Part shown: positions 15,222-21,139 of the stretch, piece after piece
How the letters are laid out: every line of letters begins with the position of its first letter
Numbering within the stretch: position 1 is the stretch's first letter
Source of the DNA: Rubrivivax sp.
Lineage (GTDB): Bacteria > Pseudomonadota > Gammaproteobacteria > Burkholderiales > Burkholderiaceae
Reading direction: 5' to 3'
DNA length: 21,924 nt
Assembly (NCBI GenBank): GCA_004211235.1
Contig: SEEY01000002.1
Coordinates: 1-21,924, forward strand
Position numbers and translations under genes: made by a program
Notes under the pieces: generated by a model
The model's database searches: none
Told to the model about the DNA's origin: nothing
Seen by the model: only the letters and a program-made list of their open reading frames with translations

Positions 15222-15446
15222 ATGGGTCATTCCGATCAATACCTGCAGAAGGTCGAAACCACCGCCCGCCGTGGCCTGGACCAGATCGTCGACGGCATCG
15301 GCAACGTGCGTTCGCAAGTGTCGCGCGCCACCGACCGCACCGTCGGCTACGTGCAGGACGCACCCGTCCGCTCCGCGCTGGCCGCGCTGGCCGTCGGCAC
15401 GCTGGTGTATGCCGTCGTGCGCATGCTGGCAACGCGTTCGCGCTGA
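15222..15446 (+). CDS. Small C-tail-anchored membrane protein, DUF883/YqjD-like layout (74 aa)
   Basis: The N-terminal 48 residues are a polar, helix-prone segment (VETTARRGLDQIVDGIGNVRSQ). A hydrophobic C-terminal helix follows at about 50-68 (VRSALAALAVGTLVYAVVRML) with a short basic tail. This arrangement resembles the ElaB/YqjD/DUF883 group of membrane-anchored stress proteins, though it is shorter, so the family call is tentative. GGAG lies 8 nt before the ATG. It directly follows the response regulator (67 bp) but has its own sigma-54-type promoter, so it may be induced by that regulator. Confidence 0.75.
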   Translation: MGHSDQYLQKVETTARRGLDQIVDGIGNVRSQVSRATDRTVGYVQDAPVRSALAALAVGTLVYAVVRMLATRSR

Positions 15447-15454
15447 CCGGGAAA

Positions 15455-15480
15455 GCCGGCTCTGGCTGATCAGAGCCGGC
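15455..15480. terminator. Terminator-like hairpin between convergent genes
   Basis: A perfect 10-bp stem, GCCGGCTCTG with CAGAGCCGGC, encloses a 6-nt loop. It lies 8 nt after the stop of the 74-aa gene and covers the stop codon of the convergent DUF2334 gene. There is no T-run on the plus strand and only TTT on the minus strand, so termination may be partial or factor-assisted. Confidence 0.6.
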
Positions 15481-16324
15481 GTGCCAGCACCGCGGCCTCT
15501 GCCAGGCGCAGGGGCACGCGGTGCTTCAGCGCCTGACGCAGCAGGCCGCTCCAGCAACGCAGGATGGCCGGGTGGTCGGCATCGCCCGGATGCAGCTCCA
15601 GGCGCAGCAGGCGGGCGTCGCGGGCCCGGTGGGCGAGCTGCGTGTTCCACGCGAGCGACAGCTGGCGCCGCCAGCCGCTGCGCGTGCTGAAGACGAGGCT
15701 CGGCGCCTTGAGCGCCTGGCCGTGCGGCAGGGCGATCACTTCGGTCAGCGTGCAGGTGTGGCCGAAGCCGGCGTCGGCCACGGCCTGCAGGCTGCCGGCG
15801 CTCATCAGCCATGCCGGCGCCACGAAGCCCTGCATCGGCAGGCCCAGGGCCCGCGCCCACGCGCGGCCCTGATGCAGCCGCTCCGCCGCTTCGTGCCGAG
15901 AGAGCGCAGCGAACTCCCCCTCGCTGGCCGTGTAGACATGGCGCAGCAGGCGTTCACGCAGGCTGCGCGGTGGCGGGCCTTCGTCGCGGTGTGTCAGGCC
16001 GTGCAGCGCCAGCTCGTGGCCCGCCTGCTGCAGCGAGTAGAGCCAGCGCAGATAGGCCGGTGGCAGCGCCAGGTCGCCGTGCATGTGCGGCACGACCAGC
16101 AGCGTCATCGGCAGCGGCACGCCGGCCTGCGCCGCGCAGCGGTCGAGTTCCGCAAGAACGCGTCGGCAGCCTTCCCAGCGGGCCGGGGACACATCGTGGA
16201 GCACGACGCAAAGATCCCGCGCTGAACACGCCTCGGCCGGTGGCATCCGCGCCGTGCGCCGGGTCGGGCGGCCTTGGCGCTCGGCAATCCGCATCGCCAG
16301 CTGATCGACCAGGTTGGCCTGCAT
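15470..16324 (-). CDS. DUF2334 polysaccharide deacetylase-like protein
   Basis: The 284-aa protein resembles the DUF2334 branch of polysaccharide deacetylases. Key features are LCVVLHDVSP with D44 (start of the NodB-like barrel), VVPHMHG with H80 and H82, and ELALHGLTHR with H108 and H112, likely the metal-binding pair. There is no clear signal peptide. The likely role is removal of acetyl groups from a sugar or glycolipid; the substrate is unknown. The ATG at 16324 is 5 nt after the stop of the upstream glycosyltransferase, so the two form an operon; ATG codons at residues 11 and 27 are possible later starts. Pairing with a glycosyltransferase suggests that it trims the sugar that enzyme adds. 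Confidence 0.8.
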   Translation of the reverse strand: MQANLVDQLAMRIAERQGRPTRRTARMPPAEACSARDLCVVLHDVSPARWEGCRRVLAELDRCAAQAGVPLPMTLLVVPHMHGDLALPPAYLRWLYSLQQAGHELALHGLTHRDEGPPPRSLRERLLRHVYTASEGEFAALSRHEAAERLHQGRAWARALGLPMQGFVAPAWLMSAGSLQAVADAGFGHTCTLTEVIALPHGQALKAPSLVFSTRSGWRRQLSLAWNTQLAHRARDARLLRLELHPGDADHPAILRCWSGLLRQALKHRVPLRLAEAAVLARRL

Positions 16325-16329
16325 CGACG

Positions 16330-17520
16330 TCAGCGGGCCATCGCCAGGTGGCCTCGCCGCGCGGTGGGCGCTGGCGGCGACACGGGGCGGCCGATCAGGG
16401 CGGTGTAGCGCTGCGAGAGCTGCTGCATGACGCGAGGCCAGTCCTGGGCCTGTGCCCGCGCCAGCGCGGCACGGCGCAGCGTTGCATCGGGGCTGGCCAG
16501 GCTGGCCGATATCGCCTCGGCCCACAGGCGCGGCAACGGGCTCGGCACCAGCACGCCGGCGTCGCGGGCAAGCTCCGCGAGGCCGCGCGCGGCGGCGACG
16601 ACGACCGGTGTGCCGCAGGCCATCGCCTCCAGCACGCCGAGGCCGAAGGTTTCCTGGTCGCCGGCGTGCACGTAGGCGTCCGCGCTGGCGACGATGCGCG
16701 CCAGCTGGTTCGCATCGTGCTCGGGCGGCAGCACGAGCACCTGCGGGCCGGTCGGCGGCAGCGGGCCGCTGCCCACCGCCACCAGCATGTGGCCGGGGCC
16801 GAGCATGCGCACCGCGTCGGCCAGCAGCGAGAGGTTCTTCTCCGCGGCGAAGCGGCCGGTGTAGACCAGCAGCTGCGTCGACGCCGCCAGCCCGTGCTCG
16901 CGGCACAGCTCAGTACGCCAGGCTTCATCGCGGGCGGTCGGCGTGAACACCGAGCAGTCGACGCCGAGCGGCTGCACGCCCACGCGCGGGACGCCCCAGG
17001 CCTGCAGCCGTTCCGCCAGTCCGCGGCTGGGGGCGAGCACCAGGTCGAAATGCCGATACAGCCTCGCCAGGTAGCGCTGGGCCCAGCGCTCCGCGGCCCG
17101 GCCGAAGCGGTTGGCGCGCGGCCCGCCGACCAGCCTCGCGGCCAAAGCCGGCAGGTCGCTGTGGCAGAAGGCGACGGCCGGCACACGCAGCACCTCCGCC
17201 GCATCGAGTGTGGCCCAGGCGAGGGTGTAGGGGTCGGCGCACTCGATGACGTCGGGTGCGATGAATTCGAGCTGCCGTGCGGCGCGTGCACGGCCCAGCA
17301 CGACCCGGTAGCCGCCACTGTGCGGCAGCGGCAGACCACCGCAGTCGACGATGCCCGGGCCGCTGGCGCCGGGCGCCATGACGGTGTGGCGCCAGCCCAG
17401 CGCACGCAGGCGCTCATGCTTGGCCATCAGCACGCGCCGCACGCCACCGGTGGGCCCCCAGAACATCGACACATCCACAAGATGGGGTGGCGCGAGTGAA
17501 GTTGACGCAGGAGGGCTCAT
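16330..17520 (-). CDS. Glycosyltransferase, GT4 family
   Basis: The 396-aa protein has a GT-B fold. The acceptor-side glycine loop is WGPTGGVRR (21-29), a middle segment reads AFCHSDLPAL (118-126), and the donor half carries YTGRFAAEKN with R223 and K228 and the EX7E motif E290-TFGLGVLE-298. It has no membrane segment and should be cytoplasmic or membrane-peripheral. Donor and acceptor cannot be read from sequence. The first beta strand (HLVDVSMF) must be included, so the start at 17520 is best, with AGGCGG 7 nt upstream. However, the sigma-54-type promoter at 17532-17547 would start transcription at about 17521, just before the ATG. It is the first gene of a two-gene operon with DUF2334. Confidence 0.88.
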   Translation of the reverse strand: MSPPASTSLAPPHLVDVSMFWGPTGGVRRVLMAKHERLRALGWRHTVMAPGASGPGIVDCGGLPLPHSGGYRVVLGRARAARQLEFIAPDVIECADPYTLAWATLDAAEVLRVPAVAFCHSDLPALAARLVGGPRANRFGRAAERWAQRYLARLYRHFDLVLAPSRGLAERLQAWGVPRVGVQPLGVDCSVFTPTARDEAWRTELCREHGLAASTQLLVYTGRFAAEKNLSLLADAVRMLGPGHMLVAVGSGPLPPTGPQVLVLPPEHDANQLARIVASADAYVHAGDQETFGLGVLEAMACGTPVVVAAARGLAELARDAGVLVPSPLPRLWAEAISASLASPDATLRRAALARAQAQDWPRVMQQLSQRYTALIGRPVSPPAPTARRGHLAMAR

Positions 17521-17531
17521 TGCCGCCGCCT

Positions 17532-17547
17532 AGCAATCCGTGTGCCC
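17532..17547 (-). promoter_or_regulatory. Sigma-54 promoter for the GT4-DUF2334 operon
   Basis: On the minus strand, GGGCACACGGATTGCT has GGCAC and TTGCT with GG-N10-GC spacing, a close match to the consensus. The predicted start (about 17521) is one base before the annotated ATG, implying a leaderless message or an additional promoter. Confidence 0.65.
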
Positions 17548-17554
17548 GCTGTTC

Positions 17555-17570
17555 TGGCACGCCCCCTGCT
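17555..17570 (+). promoter_or_regulatory. Sigma-54 promoter for topoisomerase IB
   Basis: TGGCACGCCCCCTGCT has a perfect TGGCACG -24 element and GG-N10-GC spacing, with CTGC in place of TTGC at -12. It lies back to back with the minus-strand site at 17532-17547. The predicted start (about 17581) falls one base before the ATG at 17582. Confidence 0.6.
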
Positions 17571-17581
17571 TTGTTGGGGCC

Positions 17582-18649
17582 ATGCTTCCCCCCAACACGG
17601 CCGCCCGCCGCGCCGGCCTGCGCTGGACGAACGATGTCCAGCCCGGCCTGACCCGCCGCGCACGCACCGAGGGCGGCTTCGACTATCTCGACACCCGCGG
17701 TCAGCGCAGCAAGCTGGTCAGGGACGAGGCCACGCTCACGCGCATCCGCAAGCTCGCCATTCCGCCCGCCTGGACCGATGTGTGGATCAGCCCCGAGGCC
17801 GACAGCCATCTGCAGGCCACCGGCCGGGATGCACGCGGACGCAAGCAGTACCGCTATCACGCCGACTGGCAGGCCGGCCGCGGGCAGACGAAGTTCGACT
17901 CGCTGCGCCGTTTCGGCGCCGTGCTGCCGCGCCTGCGCCGGCGCGTGCAGCAGGCGCTGTCCGGGCCGGACGAGCCGACGCGCGAGCGCGTGCTCGCCAC
18001 GCTCGTGCGACTGCTGGACACCACCTGGCTGCGCATCGGCAATGCCAGCTATGCGCGCGAGAACGGCACCTACGGCCTGTCCACCTTGCGCAACCGGCAC
18101 GCGGGCATCAAGGGCGACGCCATCGAGCTGTCCTTCGTCGGCAAGAGCGGCGTGCGTCACCAGGTGCGGCTGACCGACCGACGCGTCGCCCGCATCGTGC
18201 GGCGCTGCCGCGAGCTGCCGGGCCAGGAGCTGTTCCGCTATCTGGATGAGGACGGCAACAGCCACGCCGTCGGCTCCGCGGACGTGAACGCCTGGCTGTC
18301 GGCCGCCGCCGGCGAGCACGTGACGGCCAAGGACTTCCGCACCTGGCACGGCAGCGTGCTCGCGCTGGAACTGACGCTGCAAGCCTGCGGCGAAGCGGCC
18401 CAGCCCTGCAAGCCCACGGAGGTGGTGGCGGCAGTGGCGCGCCGTCTGGGCAACACCGCCGCGGTTTGCCGCAAGGCTTACATCCATCCGCGCGTGCTGA
18501 CCGCTGCGGAGTCGCTCGGCGACGAGGCCGCGCGCGCCGCGCTGCGCGGGCTGCCCTGGGCCGTGGCGCCGGCCCCGAAGACCGGGTTGAGCGCAGCCGA
18601 GCGTCGACTGATGGCGCTGCTGCGCTCGCGCGCCGCGGCGCTCCAGTGA
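17582..18649 (+). CDS. DNA topoisomerase IB (poxvirus-like)
   Basis: The 355-aa enzyme relaxes supercoils by a transient 3'-phosphotyrosine bond. The bacterial TopIB active-site set can be seen: R151 (LRIGN), K188 (FVGKSG), R253 (KDFRTWHG), N291 (RLGNTAAV) and the nucleophile Y300 (CRKAYIHP). N in place of the vaccinia histidine is normal for the bacterial branch. The N-terminal domain (AGLRWTNDVQPGLTRR to AIPPAWTDVWISP) is complete. The ATG at 17582 is preferred over an upstream GTG (17540) because the promoter-like element lies between them and homologues begin near here. It is divergent from the GT4-DUF2334 operon and convergent with the HAD phosphatase gene. Its presence in this gene set is unexpected. 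Confidence 0.92.
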   Translation: MLPPNTAARRAGLRWTNDVQPGLTRRARTEGGFDYLDTRGQRSKLVRDEATLTRIRKLAIPPAWTDVWISPEADSHLQATGRDARGRKQYRYHADWQAGRGQTKFDSLRRFGAVLPRLRRRVQQALSGPDEPTRERVLATLVRLLDTTWLRIGNASYARENGTYGLSTLRNRHAGIKGDAIELSFVGKSGVRHQVRLTDRRVARIVRRCRELPGQELFRYLDEDGNSHAVGSADVNAWLSAAAGEHVTAKDFRTWHGSVLALELTLQACGEAAQPCKPTEVVAAVARRLGNTAAVCRKAYIHPRVLTAAESLGDEAARAALRGLPWAVAPAPKTGLSAAERRLMALLRSRAAALQ

Positions 18650-18664
18650 GGGCCTGTCAGCGCC

Positions 18665-19306
18665 TCAGACGGTGACGGGCAGGTGCTCGATGACGCCCTC
18701 CCAGGCGGCGCAATGCGCGTCGGGCTGGCGCAGCGGTGTGCGCGGCTCGGAAGGTTCACCCGCCGACGACAGCAGCACGGTGCGGCAGCCGGCACGGCGG
18801 CCGGCCTCGACGTCTTCCAGCGCGTCGCCCACCATCCACGACTTGCCCAGGTCGATGCCGTGGCGGCGCGCCGCACGCAGCAGCAGGCCTGGCGCCGGCT
18901 TGCGGCACAGGCAGGACGGCATACCGTTCAGCCCGGGCGCATGCGGGCAGACGAGGAAGTCCAGCAGCTCGACACCTGCGGTGTCGCGCAGCAGCTTTTC
19001 CAGTGCCCCCTGCAGGCGTGCCAGTTGCGCGCGCGTGGTGTAGCCGCGCGCCAGGCCGCTCTCGTTGGTGGCGACGAGCAACGCGTAGCCGCGCGCGGCG
19101 AGCGCGGCCAGCGTCTCGGCCGCACCGGGCCGAAGCCTGAGCAGCGCCGGGTCCGCATTGGCGGGCAGATCCTCGATGAGCGTGCCGTCCTTGTCGATGA
19201 ACACGGCACGGCGCTCGGGCGGCGTTTCGCGGCGCGGCAGCGCCAGCGCATCGCCCGGCGCCGTCGTGCGGCCCCAGCGCAGCGATCCGCCTGCGAACGA
19301 CATCAT
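18665..19306 (-). CDS. HAD-IIIA phosphatase, GmhB-like (heptose bisphosphate phosphatase family)
   Basis: The 213-aa protein has the HAD motifs: DKDGTLIED with D38 and D40, ATNESGLARGY with T80, K136 (CRKPAPG) and GDALED with D161. It also has the GmhB-type zinc loop C120-P-H122 and C132-L-C134. GmhB removes the 7-phosphate from D-glycero-D-manno-heptose 1,7-bisphosphate in LPS heptose synthesis. Here the motif-II loop reads NESG instead of the usual NQSG, and there is a 30-residue N-terminal extension, so another sugar phosphate could be the substrate. ATGs at 19306 and 19303 are adjacent; no strong ribosome binding site is seen. A sigma-54-type promoter lies about 75 nt upstream. Confidence 0.87.
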   Translation of the reverse strand: MMSFAGGSLRWGRTTAPGDALALPRRETPPERRAVFIDKDGTLIEDLPANADPALLRLRPGAAETLAALAARGYALLVATNESGLARGYTTRAQLARLQGALEKLLRDTAGVELLDFLVCPHAPGLNGMPSCLCRKPAPGLLLRAARRHGIDLGKSWMVGDALEDVEAGRRAGCRTVLLSSAGEPSEPRTPLRQPDAHCAAWEGVIEHLPVTV

Positions 19307-19380
19307 GAAGCGGAGTGGCGCTGGCAGTGGTCGCAGACGATTTCGGGTAGCGGATGCGTGGGCGTCATGCAGCAGCAGAA

Positions 19381-19396
19381 AGCAATGTGCATGCCG
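19381..19396 (-). promoter_or_regulatory. Sigma-54 promoter for the HAD phosphatase
   Basis: On the minus strand, CGGCATGCACATTGCT carries GGCATG and TTGCT with GG-N10-GC spacing. The predicted start is near 19370, giving a leader of about 64 nt. Confidence 0.65.
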
Positions 19397-19401
19397 GCCG
19401 T

Positions 19402-19417
19402 GGGCATCGCACTTGCC
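19402..19417 (+). promoter_or_regulatory. Sigma-54 promoter for the GT4-PAP2-peptidase operon
   Basis: GGGCATCGCACTTGCC has GG-N10-GC spacing and differs from the PLD gene site (13038-13053) at only two positions. It lies 5 bp from the divergent site at 19381-19396. The predicted start is near 19428, 28 nt before the TTG start at 19456. Confidence 0.68.
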
Positions 19418-19455
19418 GGATTCCGCGTTCCACCAACGCCCATGGGGATCACGCC

Positions 19456-20628
19456 TTGCGCATCGCCTACGTCACCGAGACCTACCCCCCCGAGATCAAC
19501 GGTGTCGCGCTCACGGCCGAGCGCATAGTGCGCCACCTGCGCGCGGCCGGGCATGCCGTTCAGTTGCTCCGGCCGCGGCGGTCCGGTGAGACGGCCCGCA
19601 ACGATGCGGACGAATGGCACGGCCCGGGCGCGCCGATCCCGCTCTACCCGGAGCTGCGCTTCGGCTGGGCCCGCCCCGGCGCGCTGCGTGCGATGTGGCG
19701 TGGCGAGGGTGCGCGGCCCGACCTCGTGCATGCCGTGACGCCCGGCCCGCTCGGCTGGGCTGCGCTGCACGCCGCGCGTGCGGAAGGCATCCCGACCAGC
19801 GCCGACTTCCGCACCAACTTCCATGCCTACTGCGGCCATTACGGTCTGGGCATGATGGAGCCGGTAGTGTTCGGTTATCTGCGCCGTCTGCACGGCATGG
19901 CCGACTGCAATTTCGTCCCCACCGAGGAGCTCGCCGGCGAACTTGCCGGCCGTGGCTTCGAGCGGCTGAAAGTGCTGGGGCGCGGCGTCGACTCGCGCCT
20001 CTTCTCGCCCGCGCGCCGCGACGCAGCCTTGCGCAGCGCCTGGCGCGCCGGCCCCGAGCACCGCGTGCTGCTGCATGTGGGGCGCCTGGCCGCCGAGAAG
20101 AACGCCGGCCTGGCGCTGCAGACCTTCGAGCGCCTGAGCGCGCGCCGCCCGGGACTGCGCATGGTGGTCGTCGGCGATGGCCCGTTGCGGGCCAGGCTGG
20201 AGCGGGCCCACCCGCGCGTGCGCTTCGTCGGCATGCAGACGGGCGTCGCACTGGCCAAGCACTACGCGAGTGCCGACGTCTTCCTGTTCCCCAGCCTCAC
20301 GGAGACGTTCGGCAACGTCACGCTGGAGGCCCTGGCCAGCGGCCTGGCCGTGGCCGCCTTCGACACCGGCGCGGCCGGACAGCATGTGCGCGACGGCGTC
20401 AGCGGCTGTGTGGCGCCGCCGTGTGAAGGCCAGACCGCTGCCGACGCCTTTCTCGATGCCGCCACGCGTGCGCTGGATGCCAGCGAGCCCGACGGCCCGA
20501 TGCGGCTGGCGGCACGAGAAGCTGCCACGCGTGCCGACTGGCAGGGCGTGCTGCGCCAGTTCGAGCAGCAGCTGTGCCGCGTCGCAGTTGCCGGCTGCCC
20601 GGCCCCTCGCCATGCCGCCATGGCTTGA
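19456..20628 (+). CDS. Glycosyltransferase, GT4 family (MgtA/SqdX-like)
   Basis: The 390-aa GT-B enzyme begins with the canonical first strand RIAYVTETYPPEINGVALT. The donor half has HVGRLAAEKN with R210 and K215 and the EX7E motif E283-TFGNVTLE-291. The stretch DFRTNFHAYCGHYGLG (117-132) resembles the FHTNF-type signature of lipid glycosyltransferases such as MgtA and SqdX, which glycosylate diacylglycerol-type acceptors. The TTG start at 19456 is chosen because the family's first strand begins there, GGGGAT lies 7 nt upstream, and an in-frame ATG at 19354 lies upstream of the promoter. Its 3' end overlaps the PAP2 gene by 17 nt. Confidence 0.88.
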   Translation: MRIAYVTETYPPEINGVALTAERIVRHLRAAGHAVQLLRPRRSGETARNDADEWHGPGAPIPLYPELRFGWARPGALRAMWRGEGARPDLVHAVTPGPLGWAALHAARAEGIPTSADFRTNFHAYCGHYGLGMMEPVVFGYLRRLHGMADCNFVPTEELAGELAGRGFERLKVLGRGVDSRLFSPARRDAALRSAWRAGPEHRVLLHVGRLAAEKNAGLALQTFERLSARRPGLRMVVVGDGPLRARLERAHPRVRFVGMQTGVALAKHYASADVFLFPSLTETFGNVTLEALASGLAVAAFDTGAAGQHVRDGVSGCVAPPCEGQTAADAFLDAATRALDASEPDGPMRLAAREAATRADWQGVLRQFEQQLCRVAVAGCPAPRHAAMA

Positions 20629-21139
20629 TGCAGGGCGGCTGCGCGGTGCTGCGCTTGATCTGCGCGGCGCGCAGGTGCTGCACCGCGCCGCGGGCAGGCC
20701 GCGGCTGCATCAGGTGCTGGCGGTGTGCAGCCGCCTGGCGGACGGCCCGCTGTGGGGCGTGCTGATCGCGCTGCATGCGATGGCTGGCGCGCTGCCTCGG
20801 GCGCTGCTGATGCTCGCGCTGGGGGCCATCAACCTGGTCGTCTACTACGCGCTCAAGAGGGGCACGCGGCGGCAGCGGCCCTTCGAACGCTGTGACGACA
20901 TCCACGCCTGCCTGAAGGTGCCGGACGCCTTCAGCTTTCCGAGCGGCCACACGCTGCATGCCTTCGCCTTCGCGATGCTGCTGTCGGCCTTCCATCCGGC
21001 GCTGGCACCGCTGCTGTGGGGTTTTGCGGTGCTGGTGGGGCTGGCTCGAATCGTGCTCGGTCTGCACTTCCCCAGCGACGTCATCTTCGGCGCGTTGATC
21101 GGCCTGGCAACAGGCAGTCTTGTTCTGCAGGTGGCCTGA
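20612..21139 (+). CDS. PAP2-family membrane phosphatase
   Basis: The 175-aa membrane protein has the three phosphatase motifs: K82-x6-R89-P90 (KRGTRRQRP), P110-SGH113, and R146-x5-H152-x3-D156 (ARIVLGLHFPSD). Hydrophobic helices lie around 46-80, 114-143 and 157-174. Family members dephosphorylate phosphatidic acid, phosphatidylglycerol phosphate or undecaprenyl pyrophosphate; sequence alone does not choose between them. The ATG at 20612 lies inside the end of the glycosyltransferase gene, so the two are coupled. The pairing with a possible lipid glycosyltransferase favours a role in supplying diacylglycerol or recycling a lipid carrier. Confidence 0.9.
   Translation: MPPWLDAGRLRGAALDLRGAQVLHRAAGRPRLHQVLAVCSRLADGPLWGVLIALHAMAGALPRALLMLALGAINLVVYYALKRGTRRQRPFERCDDIHACLKVPDAFSFPSGHTLHAFAFAMLLSAFHPALAPLLWGFAVLVGLARIVLGLHFPSDVIFGALIGLATGSLVLQVA

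Noticed and set aside
19303..19443. Minus-strand cysteine-rich mini-ORF (about 29-46 aa, ending CDHCQRHSAS) with an ATGA overlap with the HAD phosphatase gene
   Set aside because: The overlap looked like translational coupling, but the sigma-54-type promoter at 19381-19396 lies within the ORF and its predicted start (about 19370) is after the ORF's start codons. It would count only if another promoter lies further upstream.
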